Origin: Rhizodiscina lignyota
Taxonomy: Eukaryota; Ascomycota; Dothideomycetes; Aulographales; Rhizodiscinaceae
DNA length: 64,000 bases
Assembly (NCBI GenBank): GCA_010015805.1
Contig: ML978137.1
Location: forward strand, 434,001 to 498,000
Reading direction: 5' to 3'
The notes below the pieces were generated by a model that was not told the origin of the DNA, made no database searches, and was given only the letters and a program-made list of their open reading frames with translations. A program made the translations under genes and the position numbers. Of the stretch, positions 34,024 to 46,076 are shown piece by piece; the stretch's first letter is position 1; each line of letters begins with the position of its first letter.

Positions 34024-35972
34024 TCATCTCTTTTCTTGGCCCTCCGACGATTGTCCCTGTGCTGGAGGTGGCCCATCCTTCCCACCAAAGAACCCCCACA
34101 TGCTGCCCTTCATATCCTTCGAGAACTGCTCTTGCATCTTCTTCTCCTCGTCTTCCATCTCCTTCAACCATTTCTCACCCTCTTGCCGGATCTGCATCTC
34201 CAGCTGCTCATACTGCTTCCGTCCCCTCTCCCTAATCTGATCGCTCAGCATCATTCCCTTCGCAAACCCTTCAGCGGCTGTTGTCCCATCATCACCAACA
34301 ATCATACTTCCTGGCGCCGGCGTTGGCTTCAATCCCAAACTCTTGCCCAACACCGCTCCGAGCGAGTGTCTCGGCCGCTTCGAGCGCTCCTCAGCTAGTT
34401 GCTTCTGGAACTCTTCTCTTGCGTGTGCTTCACGCAGAGCGTATTCTGTAGGTATGTGCTTGCCTTCGAAGGAAGCGAGGGCTTTGCGTACGTCCGGAAC
34501 GCCCATTGCGGCTATGTGCTCGAGGAATGGAACGTATGAGACGAGGTCACGGTCTTTAGGGTCACCCTTCCAGGGCGGGAGGACGATAGCGTTTTCAGGC
34601 TGGGCGGAGACGTGCTTTGCATTGGTGTCGAGGATAATTACTTTGGAGAGGTCACGGTTGAGATAAGAGAGGTCCTAGCGGTATTATGTTAGTTTTATAA
34701 ATTGAACGCTTGATGGACATTGTGGCATACCTTGATGTATTCGCCTTTATGATAGCGGGTGGCTTCTCGGAAGAGCGGCCACATGATGATATGGTAGGGG
34801 TCGAGCTTGCGGTAGACGGGCTCAGCTTGGCCCATCGGCAAACTGGTGAACAAGACAATCTCGTAGTACTGGCTGAGATATCGGAGGAAGTAGTCCAGAC
34901 CTGGTCGCTTTGCCGTCCGATAACCATGCTGTCGAGACCATTCTGAGTGAATCATCAAATCTTCCAAGCTCAGGACGAGAGTGTACGGTGCCGGTGGGTC
35001 CATTACTGGGAGGAGCTTGGGGAAAGTGGGCTCAGTGTAATAGCCCATGGAGTCGTTTATTCGAGCCTTGATTCTCTCCCAGAACAGAGCAAATCCCCAA
35101 CCAGAGGGAGCATTAGGATGGTTCTTTGCTTCTTCATCCGTCTCCCAATTTTGGCCAAGGAACACTGAACCAGTGATTCCGAGTAAAGCGAAGCCAACAT
35201 ACACCCAGTTCATCACCTTATTCCGCCGCCTGTCTGTTGATGTCTCGTACGCGGATTTCGGGAGGTCCCCGCCACCTCTTCCACCGGCTGCAGCCTCAGC
35301 CTCTTCTCGTTCTCGCTGCTGCTCTCTTGCCTCCGCAATCTCCTCATCAATCTTGGCTGTGTCGCGTTCTGCCTCCGTAGGCTGCTTGCGGCCCTGCTTC
35401 TGGAGAAACTCTTCAGCAAAAGTGGAGGGGATGCCGTGGCGGAGGTCAGGCAATGGTTTCTGAGGCGCTGGAGGCTCGTCTGACGACGCTTCCGTTGGTT
35501 GTGATGAGGGAGCAGTATTTTCCTTCGCCGATTTTGGTCCCGAGAACTCTTGTTGCACCCTGTCACTCTCTGAAGGTATCCATGTCTTCGGCTCAGCTGC
35601 CTTTGCGACATCTGGACCAGGCTGTGATTTGGGAGTGGTGTTCTGCCCAGGGTCTGCCTGTGCATTGTATTCCGCAGACTCTTTCACATCGACTTCCTTG
35701 ATATCCGCTTCTTCCAACTCGTCACGCTCTGGCCGTTCGGCCTGATCGTTGGCATTGTAGCGGATGAAATTTGTCGGTCGTTGAGATGAAGGTTTGGCGG
35801 GAGGTTGATAAGTTGAATTTATGTTTGAGCCGGATGACGGCTTCTTAGGAGGAGTTGTCGGCTTGTTAAAGTGTGCATAGCTGCGCGCCAATATTAATGG
35901 TATAGCTCGGGGTGTGGGCGTGGTGGATGCGCTTCGGAGAGCTGCAGCTCTCAGCGCTGCCCGGGGAAGCAT
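34024..35972 (-). CDS. TIM50: TIM50, receptor subunit of the mitochondrial TIM23 translocase
   Basis: Two exons (35972-34731, 34674-34024) give 630 residues. Tim50 sits in the inner membrane and passes presequence proteins from TOM to TIM23. Residues 1-35 are a presequence (MLPRAALRAAALRSASTTP, then ILARSYAH). A long polar region (about residues 35-240) precedes one membrane helix at about residues 255-275 (MNWVYVGFALLGITGSVFLG). The FCP1-like domain follows with the inactive motif LVLSLEDLMIHSEW, so it lacks the DxDx phosphatase pair, as in all Tim50. Next come RPGLDYFLRYLSQYYEIVLF and, across the intron, KDLSYLNRDLSKVI and NAIVLPPWKGDP. The C-terminal 150 residues are charged and helical. 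Its start is divergent from the EDEM-like gene, 350 bases apart. Confidence 0.95.
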
Positions 35973-36322
35973 TGTGGATAGAAGAGGCTATGAGAATGGT
36001 GAGAATATTATGGCAATAGAATACATGAAGAACAGGAGTGTGCGTTTCAATTCTCGTACAGATTGGCGCGTCTCGTCTTTAGCTGGCGATGATGTCGAGC
36101 TTTCAATCTTTTCCACTTGCACCCCAGGCCATGCCCTTGTCCACATGGATGTCACGCCAACGGAAAGTTCCGCGCTTCGTTCGTAAAACAGAGAGGTGTC
36201 GATTACGGTTCCTCATGGCATAGTAATCCTTTCCCTTAATACCATGCCCTTCATGACCCACCGACACGCTTCATGATATCTCTCATGTCGTCCCGATCGC
36301 CGATTTTGGAGTTCTTGCGGGT
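35973..36322. promoter_or_regulatory. Divergent promoter region of TIM50 and the EDEM-like gene
   Basis: The 350 bases between two divergent start codons must contain both promoters. I could not name a specific factor site. An in-frame ATG at 36272 could also start the EDEM-like protein, which would narrow it to 300 bases. Confidence 0.5.
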
Positions 36323-39300
36323 ATGCTTCTTTGGTATCAGCGGTCAACCGGAACTGTAGATGGACCAAGACCGATAATATGGCTAGTCTTCTACACGTTG
36401 CTGGCCGTGTTGTTGGCGACATGCGCGCGTGGCATGACAGATGAGGAGATCAGGGCTCTTAGGTACGTGATATATGTGTATTTCAGGTGTAGTAACAATT
36501 AACAAATTCCAGACAAGAGACACGCGACATCTTCTACCATGGTTACGACAATTACATGAAGTATGCGTTCCCAGAAGACGAGCTCCGACCTCTCACCTGT
36601 GCCCCCCTCACACGAGACCGTGAAAATCCGGCGCATATCGAGCTCAATGATGTCCTTGGCAACTACTCCTTGACGCTCATTGACAGCTTGTCCACCCTTG
36701 CTATTCTAGCTTCGTCCAAACCCGAACGCAGCCACAAAAATACTGCGCTGAAAGACTTTCAAGATGGTGTTGCAAAGCTTGTCGAATATTATGGAGATGG
36801 AACGGCAGGCCCTAGCGGACAAGGGATAAGAGCTCGTGGGTTTGACCTGGATAGCAAGGTCCAAGTCTTCGAGACTGTCATTCGTGGCGTTGGTGGGCTA
36901 CTGAGCGCGCATTTGTTTGCAGTGGGAGATCTGCCAATTAACGGTTACACGCCGAAGCTCACCACCAAAAAAGGAAAGAAATTTATTCAGTTCGGCAATG
37001 GTCTCCAGTATCACGGACAACTTCTGAACCTCGCGCGTGATCTTGCAGAACGAATGTTACCGGCGTTCCATACGCCTACGGGACTACCCTACCCACGAGT
37101 CAACTTGCGATATGGGATTCCTTTCTACGCGAACTCCGTTCTGAACACTGATGCGGAGCATGGAGAGTGTCCACGCGTTCCTCCGGCGAAGGCTGAGATC
37201 ACGGAAACCTGCTCAGCAGGTGCTGGAAGTTTGATCCTGGAATTCACGACCCTCAGCAGATTGACCGGGGATAGTCGCTTTGAACAGGTCGCGAAGGAGG
37301 CTTTTTGGGCAGTGTGGCATCGACGAAGCACCGTTGGGCTTGTTGGGTCTGGAATCGATGCTGAAACTGGACAATGGGTGACACCATATACGGGAATCGG
37401 TGCTGGAATTGACAGCTTCTTTGAGTATGCTTTTAAGTCCCATGTGCTACTTTCTGGCCTCCCGCATCCATCGAATGCCACCGAACTCCACTCTCCGGAT
37501 GCATTCCTTTCCGCTTGGGAAAGCGCACATTCTGCGATACATCGGCATGTCTATCGCTCCCAAATTTATCAGCATCCCCACTACATACAAGCAGACTTGT
37601 ATACGGGCGCAATGCGTGCGTTCTGGATAGATAGCCTGTCTGCCTACTATCCAGGACTCCTAACGTTTGCCGGTAAACTTGATGAAGCCATCGAAGCGCA
37701 TTTGCTTTACACCGCGCTCTGGACGCGCTATTCGGCGCTACCGGAACGCTGGTCAACAGCTACCGGGAACATCGAAATGGGTCTTCGATGGTGGGGTGGC
37801 AGACCAGAGTTTATCGAGTCGACTTGGTATCTATACCGTGCAACAAAGGACCCTTGGTATCTACATGTTGGTGAGATGGCCCTTCGAGACATCAAGCGCC
37901 GTTGTTGGACTAGGTGTGGGTGGGCCGGCCTCCAGGACGTCCGCACGGGAGAGCTTAACGATCGCATGGAGAGTTTCTTCCTTGGCGAGACGGCGAAGTA
38001 CCTGTTCTTGCTGTTCGACGAGCAACATCCGTTGAATCACCTGGACGCTCCATGGGTGTTGACGACTGAAGGCCATCCGCTCATTATCCCGTCTCGACTT
38101 CGCCATGCTCAGGATCATCCGTACTCAGTCCAGTCATCAGTCGATAAGGTCTCGTTACCCATTCACTACCCAGATGCCACTGCTACTTGTCCAATTCCGC
38201 CAAAGCACGTCCCTTTCACCATCTCAGCGACAGCTGCTCGTCATGATGTTTTTCATGCCGCAAGCCTGGCACGCCTTCACCTCATGCCAACGCTCGAAAA
38301 CATTTCAAGCCCTCTGGTCGAATTCACCTCTGACCATCCCAGCATCTCCATCTCTGATCTGCACTCACCGTCAAATTACACATTCTATCCTTGGACTCTT
38401 CCGCTTGAACTTGTCCCTGTAAACGGTATGAGTAGCAAGATGGCTCAGCGCACTACATTCGACCTCTCGTTCCCGAATCTGCCCCAGAATATTGTCAACA
38501 TTGGTGCTCTGCAGCGCATTAACAATGGCATCCTTGTCAACTCCATGAGTGGTCTAAGATTGGGCATGATTCAAGAAGGCTCTGGCTCTCTCGTGGATGC
38601 GACATATCGAATTCAAGCCGTCAGTAATGTTCCGCTGGGAAGAGATGAAAAGGTTTTCATCCAACGAGACACGATTGCGGACTTCAACCCTGTTGATCCA
38701 TATTTCACGCGTACCAGAGACACCTCCGTGGTGGATTTGGTTGTAGACATGCTCCCAGAATGGCTACCTTCAAGTCAGCTTGAATCCATCCCGACAGCGA
38801 CTGAATCAGGGGAGATTACCTTACTCAATACTAGTATACCACTTATCGATATTCCAGAAGACCTCGAAGAGTCCCTCAACGCAATGCTTGATAACGATTC
38901 CGAGGGCATCGTAACAGACGATCCTTCCTTCTTCTCATCATTGTTGCAGAGGCTTGAGAACATCCTAGCAGATAAAACTTCCGATGCGACGACGGCTACA
39001 TCTGCTCCTCCGCTACCGTCTCTCCGGCGCCATGAATTCGCAGCCACGCTTCCTACTGGTCCAGGAGCCGCACCATTACCAGACATCAATGACCCTCCAG
39101 CTCTCGAAGATCAAGGACTCTCATATTCAACTGAGCCGCCTGAATCGCCGCTTACTTGGGAGACTGTCCACATAGCGGACGAGCTATGCGACACCAAACT
39201 CTCACCCGACATTGTCAAGACTCACCACGTCGTTGTTATCAAGCGCGGTGGCTGCTCCTTCAGCACCAAGCTTCAGAATATCCCTGCAGTCCCTCCTTCG

Positions 39301-39633
39301 AGCCGGAGCCTCAAGCTTGTCATCATGGTTAGTTTCCCTGAGCACGAAGTCGAGGACTACTATATCGCCGAACAGAAGCGCCAGCAGGAAGAGGAGCGAC
39401 AGCGTGTGCGTAAAGTGAGAGAGGACAGCACAGTACCGCTCATCCAGCCGCTACTGGATATGCCGCAGCTTACTCCGGCTGGATTGTCGAGGCCGAATCC
39501 GCTTCCGATGGTGATGGTCAGTGGTGGGCAAGAGACGATGGAAGTACTCAGGAGGGCAAGGGGTGTAGGGATTAGGAGAAGATTGTGGTTCTTAACACAG
39601 GGTGTTCGGATTGGGAACTTGATTGTTTTGTAA
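36323..39633 (+). CDS. EDEM/Htm1-like GH47 mannosidase of ER-associated degradation
   Basis: Two exons (36323-36462, 36513-39633) give 1086 residues. The start at 36323 gives a signal-anchor (IIWLVFYTLLAVLLATCARG) and then MTDEEIRALRQETRDIFYHG, the usual mature beginning. Htm1/EDEM trims Man8 on misfolded glycoproteins to mark them for ERAD. GH47 motifs: HGYDNYMKYAFPEDELRPLTC, ENPAHIELNDVLGNYSLTLIDSLSTLAIL (seen as two blocks), GLPYPRVNLRYGIP, AGAGSLILEFTTLSRLTGD, YTGIGAGIDSFFEYAFKSHVLL and PEFIESTWYLYRATKDPWYL. After residue 520 a beta-rich C-terminal half follows. It ends in a PA-like domain (LCDTKLSPDIVK, VVVIKRGGCSFSTK at about residue 975). It is longer than yeast Htm1, as is common in moulds with a PA domain. 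Confidence 0.92.
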
Positions 39634-39963
39634 AAAGTTCTTGCATAACCCTTGCATTTGGAGGGTGTTTTGGCATAGACCCGGAAATGTTTCAAATGGT
39701 TTCTGGTAAGCACGTCTTTATGGTTTCTATGAGTCTAGAGATGTCGCATGTACTTGCAAGTGGAGTGAATTCATTTGAGAGCATTAGGTGGATTCAATTC
39801 CGAATTCAATTCCGTTGCCAAACAGGGGCTCAAACAAGACCAAGAATATCACTGGGCCAAGCTCGCCGCTAAAATAAAGTTTACTTCTATTTCACCAATT
39901 TTCAAGTTAGAAATCTATAACTTGACTTTTCTATGAGCAATCACATATGAGAGGCGTGACATA
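39634..39963. other. Convergent spacer
   Basis: About 330 bases between convergent 3' ends of the EDEM-like and DUF2264 genes. No gene seen. Confidence 0.5.
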
Positions 39964-42121
39964 TCAAAATGGAGACAACATGGCCATTTTCAACCATGCC
40001 GGAATGACAGGTTTCTTCTCCCAGCCGTCCAAGTACGTTTTCGGCTCGATGCCCTCTCCAGAAGGCCTTGCAAACACAGCCGTGACATACCATTTGGTCT
40101 GCCCCGCAGCAATATCTCCTCGTAGCGTTGGAATCACCGTACGCGACTCGACCAGATTGGAGTTCGGATCCGCCAACACCTGAATAGCGACCCGATCGCC
40201 GTTGGCCTCCAGCGCTGCAATTCCGACAGCGCCTGCCTTTACACTCGAGACGAATGCGCCAGTGCCACCAGTTGCCTTGCCTTCAGGAACGGCAGCGTCG
40301 TAATTCCCAATGATAATCGGGCTGGTTCCTTCGCAGGTCTTCGAATCAAAGGCTCCCAAAGGTCTTTTAGTGCCTTCCGCGGTCGACTTGATGGCGAATG
40401 ATCCATCGGCAGTCTGTAGCGCTCTACTAGTTTCAATCTTATGAATGCGTAGGTGCCAGTTCGGTGTTGACTCAACGTCAGGTGGCAGAAGCCAAGTGGT
40501 GACCGTGACGTCTGAGAACGGCCGCCACGTGCTGACGAGCATATACTTGCCTTTCTCGGGCTCTTCAAGCCGCGAGTCAGAGTAAGCACGAGTTTTCCAG
40601 ATTTCTCCGCCATCTTCAGATAGGCCCAACGCTGAATCAAGAGCGAACTGCTCCAGAGTGTATGATCCTGGAGGTACGCTGTACGCGAATGCCGATGAAT
40701 ACGCTAGCTTTCCATATTTGGCGAGCATGGCTTTCATCGGGTAGCCACACATCTGACCGCTCGACAGCAGGAATGTGTGACCTCCTGAACGTACCACGAT
40801 GTGTCCTGGATGCTTGAGAGGCTTGGTGACAGGTAGCTTTTCCGCTGGATACGGCTCCTCCTTTGATGTCCAAAATGGGTGATCTGCCGGAACCGCAAGG
40901 CAGATGAATGCAAGCATGCACCAGTATGGTGACCCTGGTGAATTGTAGCTCTCTGCCATGTACATGTTCGGATAGGAGTATCCAATTGTGAGACAGCCAC
41001 TCGGACCGAAAATGTCGCGCTGTGTCTGCCACCACCGCATATGTCGAAGAAAAATGCCCTTCACGATGCCCCAAGTTAGAGGCTCAGGTAGGTCCACATC
41101 TGCGTACGCGAGAGCTCCCCAAAATGATATGACTCCAAAGCGATAGATTAGCGAGCGGCCGAATGTCAGAGCGCGGCCTGTCTCATCAAAGTAATGTATG
41201 AAGTCGAGAGCAAATGCCTTTGCTCTATTCCGGAATTCTTCGGCCCTCGCTGGATCGTCTTTGCCGGCGAGCTTTGCGTAAAGGAGCTGTAAGAACTGAA
41301 TCGCAAAGCTACCTTTTACAATCTTAGCAATTCAGGCAAACTTTGTAGTTGGAAGAGCTCACTTGAATAGTAGTCCATCTGGTGAATATTTGCAGGCCCA
41401 TCATTGGACCAACCGTCTCCCCTGTAGAACGTGTTGAGGTGCTCAATATCCCTGTCGAGCTGATCCTGCGAAAAGTTGCCTTCATTCGCTTTCAATCCGA
41501 GGTTCGCAAATACACGGAACCACAACCAGTTGGTATCTGGCATATTCCGCCCATTACAGGACGCCAGGTCTATCACCATATCAGCATCCCTATCAACAAC
41601 CACTTGCTTTGCAGGTGCCCACACTGTTCGACATTTGTCTTTTGCTTTTGTGACAGGCTCTGCCAAAACTGCGGTGCCACAGCCAATGTGTACCCGATTG
41701 GACATTGCTCCACCATCCTCTGGTCTGAATCCTTGGCTAGCTGCCAGAATTCTGGGCTTTCGGGATCTGTGCCAGCCTTTAAGCCGTCAATCCATCTTTT
41801 TGCCCCTTCATACTCGCCACCACCGGCTAGGAAAGGTGCGAGACCCCATAGTGGCCTCGCATATCCTTCAATCAAGGAGGCTGTGTCGTCGAATCGAACC
41901 GCCGTTGCGCCCGGAACGCGAATGAGGGCCCCATTGGGACTCGTATGCTGGGCGAGAGGTTCGAGGAGAGCAACTAGAGCGTGTCTTTACCAATTCTTTA
42001 GCATCGATATCTATAACGCTTCTGGAAATGATACATACTGTACAGACTCGCGATCCTCAATCCTTGTTTTCGCGAACGGATGGACGGTGTCCCAGAGACT
42101 ACCCGCAGCTGCAGGAGTCAT
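39964..42121 (-). CDS. DUF2264-family protein, probable glycoside hydrolase
   Basis: Four exons (42121-42039, 41984-41623, 41569-41363, 41312-39964) give 666 residues, with all phases consistent. The N-terminal half is the alpha/alpha-barrel-like DUF2264 domain: [72 protein letters not shown], the acidic [28 protein letters not shown] and [17 protein letters not shown]. The C-terminal half is beta-rich. I recall this domain being linked to CAZy family GH154 (beta-glucuronidase); that link is from memory. There is no signal peptide, so the enzyme is probably intracellular. Introns 2 and 3 each restore a conserved family block and are therefore well supported. Confidence 0.88.
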
Positions 42122-42584
42122 ATTAGCGGTGAGGTGAGAGACTTCTGGGGAGTATCTTACTCAATTGGCAAAATGATACATTTATACAACGCACATTAGG
42201 CACGTCAGGAGCATGATCAAGCGGCGGGGTTGACCTTTCGGTGTGATTTGCTCCGGGTAAATGCGATGCGTCTCGTTATTCAGAAATGACTAATCCGCAG
42301 TATCGAAGTCTTCATGTTTCTCAGTACGCAATACTTTCAATAAACAACTCATCCATCACCCAGATGAATTCTGTTAGACCATCATATACAATCTGCCAGG
42401 ATGTAAACTACACGTTTGAAAGACTTTCGTTTAGACCATCTGTCAAAAGGATATATGCTATCTCACCATTTTGCGAAGTAGGATTAGCGCTAGACCGGAA
42501 GTAGAAGCGCGACGAAAGACTTCATCACGTCTGCAAATCCCTCCCTCCCTTCACTCCACATCCGCATGCCAGTCCACAAGCATC
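42122..42584. other. Spacer
   Basis: About 460 bases; promoter of the DUF2264 gene, and a pyrimidine-rich stretch at the right end that could be the leader of the candidate small gene at 42585. Confidence 0.4.
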
Positions 42585-42972
42585 ATGGAAAAAGATGACC
42601 AGCGCTCCAAGCAGCTCCGTCGCAAGGGGCCCCTTATGCCTTCAACGGTATCAGCATTGACTACCTCTGCTGCCGTCTCGTTGAATTTGAAAAATGAACT
42701 CCCTTTTGCCAGTTCATCCAAAGCCGGGAAGCAACAATCAAAAAGTTAGCTTGGCATCTCATTATATCCTTAGGATTAATGTTTTCGTGAAAGCTTCGAA
42801 CTATTTATTCTCTTTGATAACTTGGCTAAACCTTATTGCTTGTACAGTAAAAGAATTCGATTCCTCTTATGAGAATTCACCCTTCTTGCATCCCGAAAGT
42901 GAAGTAGTCAAATCGAAAAGGGGAATTAAGACAGCCAGCGATATGGTAGCATCCTCAAATGCGCGAGGCTAA
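42585..42972 (+). CDS. Candidate small Lys/Ser-rich protein
   Basis: Two exons (42585-42744, 42848-42972) give 94 residues. The ATG has a good context (ATCATGG) after a pyrimidine-rich leader; the 103-base intron has donor GTTAGC, a CTAAAC branch-like site and an ACAG acceptor, and its phase (1) is kept. The protein is polar and basic: KDDQRSKQLRRKG near the start and SEVVKSKRGIKTASDMV near the end. No domain, signal peptide or membrane segment is seen. The neighbours give no hint of function. Support is only structural; it could be a chance pairing of frames. Confidence 0.3.
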
Positions 42973-43284
42973 AATGCGCCTATTCCCACACGACGCACAG
43001 CATTGGAAATCAAAACCACTCTGGAGTAGCAGTCAGAGCAGCCTGAGAGACCACTGGCATCGTAACCAATGGAAAGAACTCCACAACACCCAAATACTGC
43101 GCCAAATCTGTCAGATTCGCCGCTGTCCGCCGTTTTCTTCAGAATTATCATCCACACTTCTGGCATTCAAGAACGCCTAAACATCCCCATCACATTTCTT
43201 CCGTGTGTCTATCTCGCCCCAATAAAACGCTTCAAGGACGTCCTCCACCACCAACCAGCAAAGCACGGCTCCTGGATCGGTTCT
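42973..43284. other. Convergent spacer
   Basis: About 310 bases between the candidate small gene and the 3' end of the F-box-like gene. Nothing seen. Confidence 0.4.
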
Positions 43285-43956
43285 CTACCATGTGCGGCGC
43301 TTTCCATTCTTGATCATGGCTTTCTTGTAGAACGCATCTGCGAAGGCAATGGCGTCGGTGATATTCGAGTTCGCAAGGTCAGCGGGAGCCCACTTGAAGC
43401 TGAATGTGTCGACACGACCGAACCGGGTCAAGTTCTGAGGGTGGTTCTCGTTCACCAAACACGCGTCCATCGGCTTGTAGTTCGGGTGCCCAAGTTTTTT
43501 GAAAAATTGCCGAACTTCGATAACGAGGTGTTTGAATTTCTTCGTAGGGAAGCGATGCCTGTCGAACGCGTCGAACACGAGACGAGTTGCGTAGTGGGAT
43601 TCGTATCGAACGTCGGTAAATCTTCCGATTCCTCGAGGACCCTCCCACTCTGGGATCCATACGAAGTCGCGGAGTCTGAGAGAGACTATCGACTCGCGTC
43701 CACGCCTTCCGATCAAGTCGAAAAATCCAGGAACGTCTTTACAGAGGATGCTGAACGTTGTCCCCAAGGTTACAAACGCCGCGATAGTCTCGTAACGGAG
43801 CTGACGGTTCACATGGAGTAGCTGGAACACGTCTTCCATCTCGGCTTCTTCAACTTCGAGGACGTCTGGAATGACGAAGCCGTACACCATATTTCGCAGC
43901 TCTCCGGGTAGCTTCAGAAACGGGAATGCGGCAGGGTTTGGCGTCGGAGTTGCCAT
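43285..43956 (-). CDS. F-box-like protein of the fungal LPxELRNxVY type
   Basis: A single exon. The open frame extends upstream to 44052, which is not an ATG; in-frame ATGs lie at 44019 and 43956. I prefer 43956 (context ACCAATGG), which gives 223 residues, because the upstream part is low-complexity. The N terminus FPFLKLPGELRNMVYGFVIP is the F-box-like motif found in many mould proteins, followed by LLHVNRQLRYETIAAFV, a common second block of the same family. The remainder has RLRDFVWIPEW and FKHLVIEVRQFFKKL without known domain. Such proteins may serve as SCF ubiquitin ligase receptors, but most are untested. Confidence 0.7.
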   Translation of the reverse strand: MATPTPNPAAFPFLKLPGELRNMVYGFVIPDVLEVEEAEMEDVFQLLHVNRQLRYETIAAFVTLGTTFSILCKDVPGFFDLIGRRGRESIVSLRLRDFVWIPEWEGPRGIGRFTDVRYESHYATRLVFDAFDRHRFPTKKFKHLVIEVRQFFKKLGHPNYKPMDACLVNENHPQNLTRFGRVDTFSFKWAPADLANSNITDAIAFADAFYKKAMIKNGKRRTW

Positions 43957-44692
43957 TGGTGGTGTTGAATTCCTTGTCGAGCAAGATGTGGAGATGTTTA
44001 AAGAGGAATAGGAAGTCATGAAAGAAAGAGTAGTACTGGTGTAAATAATCACGTTCTGTGGGTGTGTTGGAGGTGTTCAGATGTTGCCAAGAAAGTGATG
44101 GCATGAGCCGGGGTCGGCAGTGTATATGATGCTGCTCAGGGCGACCAGTTCCTTCCCAACGATAGTAAGTATGATGCAAAAGTAGCAGGAAATATATTTA
44201 TCATACATTGGCTCAAAAGCGGAGGTATACACGCTTATTCACCAAATGATTGCAATTGGCTTTGACATAACTCAGAGCATTTGCATCCAACAAACATTGC
44301 AGCATAGCTATATGACACCACCAGTTAAGGAGATAGAAATGTCTTTCGATATGTATTTCCAAAGAGAACCTTCATTCGTACCAAAATAGAACACTTACAT
44401 TACTTCCAACTAGCTGAAGCCACTCCGCAAAGGACGAGTCTCATACGGTTTCCCCTCCAAAATGAGTAGTTGACGATCTATTTCGCAGTCAGGCACCACA
44501 ACATTCATCAGCACCTATGGAAAATATTAAGGAGGCTGAAACCGAGCCGTGATTGAAGTTAAATCTAATGAAGACTAGCATATTGCCAGTTGCGAATTTC
44601 GACAACACCGCCATGTTGATAAGGATGAAACATTTACCTTAGCGCACATACGGCAGTATGGAGAGAAGTTAGAAGAAGAGGGCATGTCATGA
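43957..44692. other. Spacer between F-box-like and PNPOx-like genes
   Basis: About 740 bases including the promoter of the F-box-like gene. Nothing recognised. Confidence 0.45.
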
Positions 44693-45632
44693 TCATTTAG
44701 CAGCCTTCGTCGGATCTATCATGGCCTTCAAAGCACCTTCCTTATTCCTTTCATTTTGCTCTTTTACCCACCCAGAAATGTACCCAGGTACCTTGCCAAC
44801 GCGATTGTAGTCGCTTGCCACAGGTTCTCCATATTGTAAGTAGACCGGCACGACGCCAGTCCAAACGTTGCCAATCACGCTCTCGTCCTTAAGATCGTGT
44901 CTATCATCACCAGGCCCACCGACGCGAACTTTCGCACTTGCGGACGCGATCTCAACTCTCAATATTCCCGTGCTCGTCATCTCGGCCTTTGTTGGCGGTA
45001 CACGTGAATTATTCCACCGATGCGACAGCACGTTATCTGTTATGAGATGCATAGCATGCATGCGTTCGGTCTCGGACTCCACAATGGACGCCCATCCGTG
45101 GACGACAGCACTGCGGTAGTTGTTGGAATTGTGGAAGGGCGTAAGAGCGAGGACGATACCATCCACTTGTGAGGCGGCAATGCAAATCGGTACACCTTTT
45201 GGGTTCTCGCTGCTATCGCCATTCGTACCATTGGTCGTTGAAGGGAGCTTCATGAGGCGCGAGGTGACATAGCCGTGGAGGTAGATGTGACGAGGGCCAT
45301 CGTCGTACGAAGGAGCGGGCTCATCTTCTGGAAATGAACCTGGCGCGGCATCTGAAGAAGAGGTTTCGGAAGGCTCTGTGGTGCTTGCAGTACACCCAAG
45401 CATAGGGAGTATCGTGGGGAACGGATCATCGTCTGGCGATACTGGATTGAAGGAGACATGAAGCACAGGTGTCATGTCTATGATTGAGTGGATTGTGCCA
45501 TAATCGTATTTGCCTATTCACCAATATCAGTGTCAGAAAGTTGCGTAGCTCTGAGCTTGATGCAAATATACCTCTCTTTGCGAGCCGATTGAAGCTCGAA
45601 CGGGGCGTCTTTTCGTATTCGCCTTCAGCCAT
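44693..45632 (-). CDS. FMN-binding PNPOx-like (split-barrel) flavoprotein
   Basis: Two exons (45632-45572, 45513-44693) give 293 residues. The frame is open back to 45653, but that position is TTG, so ATG 45632 is the start. It belongs to the pyridoxamine-phosphate-oxidase-like / flavin-nucleotide-binding group: YEKTPRSSFNRLAKRGKYDYG at the start (seen across the intron), VLHVSFN, IYLHGYVTSRLMKL, ICIAASQVDGIVLA, YRSAVVHGWASIVESETERM, and HLITDNVLSHRWNNSRVPP. These are the blocks of the group related to bacterial nitroimidazole-resistance proteins. A 40-residue polar insert (TASTTEPSETSSSDA) interrupts the barrel. Cytosolic; substrate unknown. Next to it on the same strand lies an MFS exporter. 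Confidence 0.85.
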
Positions 45633-46076
45633 TGTCGTAATCGGGTGGGCCAATGATGGTGGTTTGATTTCGAAGAATTGGCAAGATAAAAGCCGACTTA
45701 TATAAACGCATCGTGAGTCACGTATCTACAACTTGATGGAAGAGCTGTCCTACTCTTCCCCGCGAGTCGCGATGTCGACCGTACTCCGCTATTCCTGCCT
45801 AGGCAGGTAGTTCCGAGAGCAACTCCTAATCCGACTCCAATTCCTTAGTTTTGGAAAGCCAACGCCGGTTATACTCCTTATCTACGACTTTATCCATGGA
45901 GTGTATTTGTCTCTGTTGACAAGCGCTACTTCCAGGAGTCGAGCAGGTAGATACCATGATTGATCAACTTTCGCTCCTCACCAAGCCCAATCTAATCGCC
46001 TGCATCACTGCATTGTGAAACCAAAAGATGCCGAGATATCTCGTAGAGAATTTACATTGATTTGCTCTGCTCAAAC
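45633..46076. other. Spacer between PNPOx-like and MFS genes
   Basis: About 440 bases. Nothing further seen. Confidence 0.45.
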
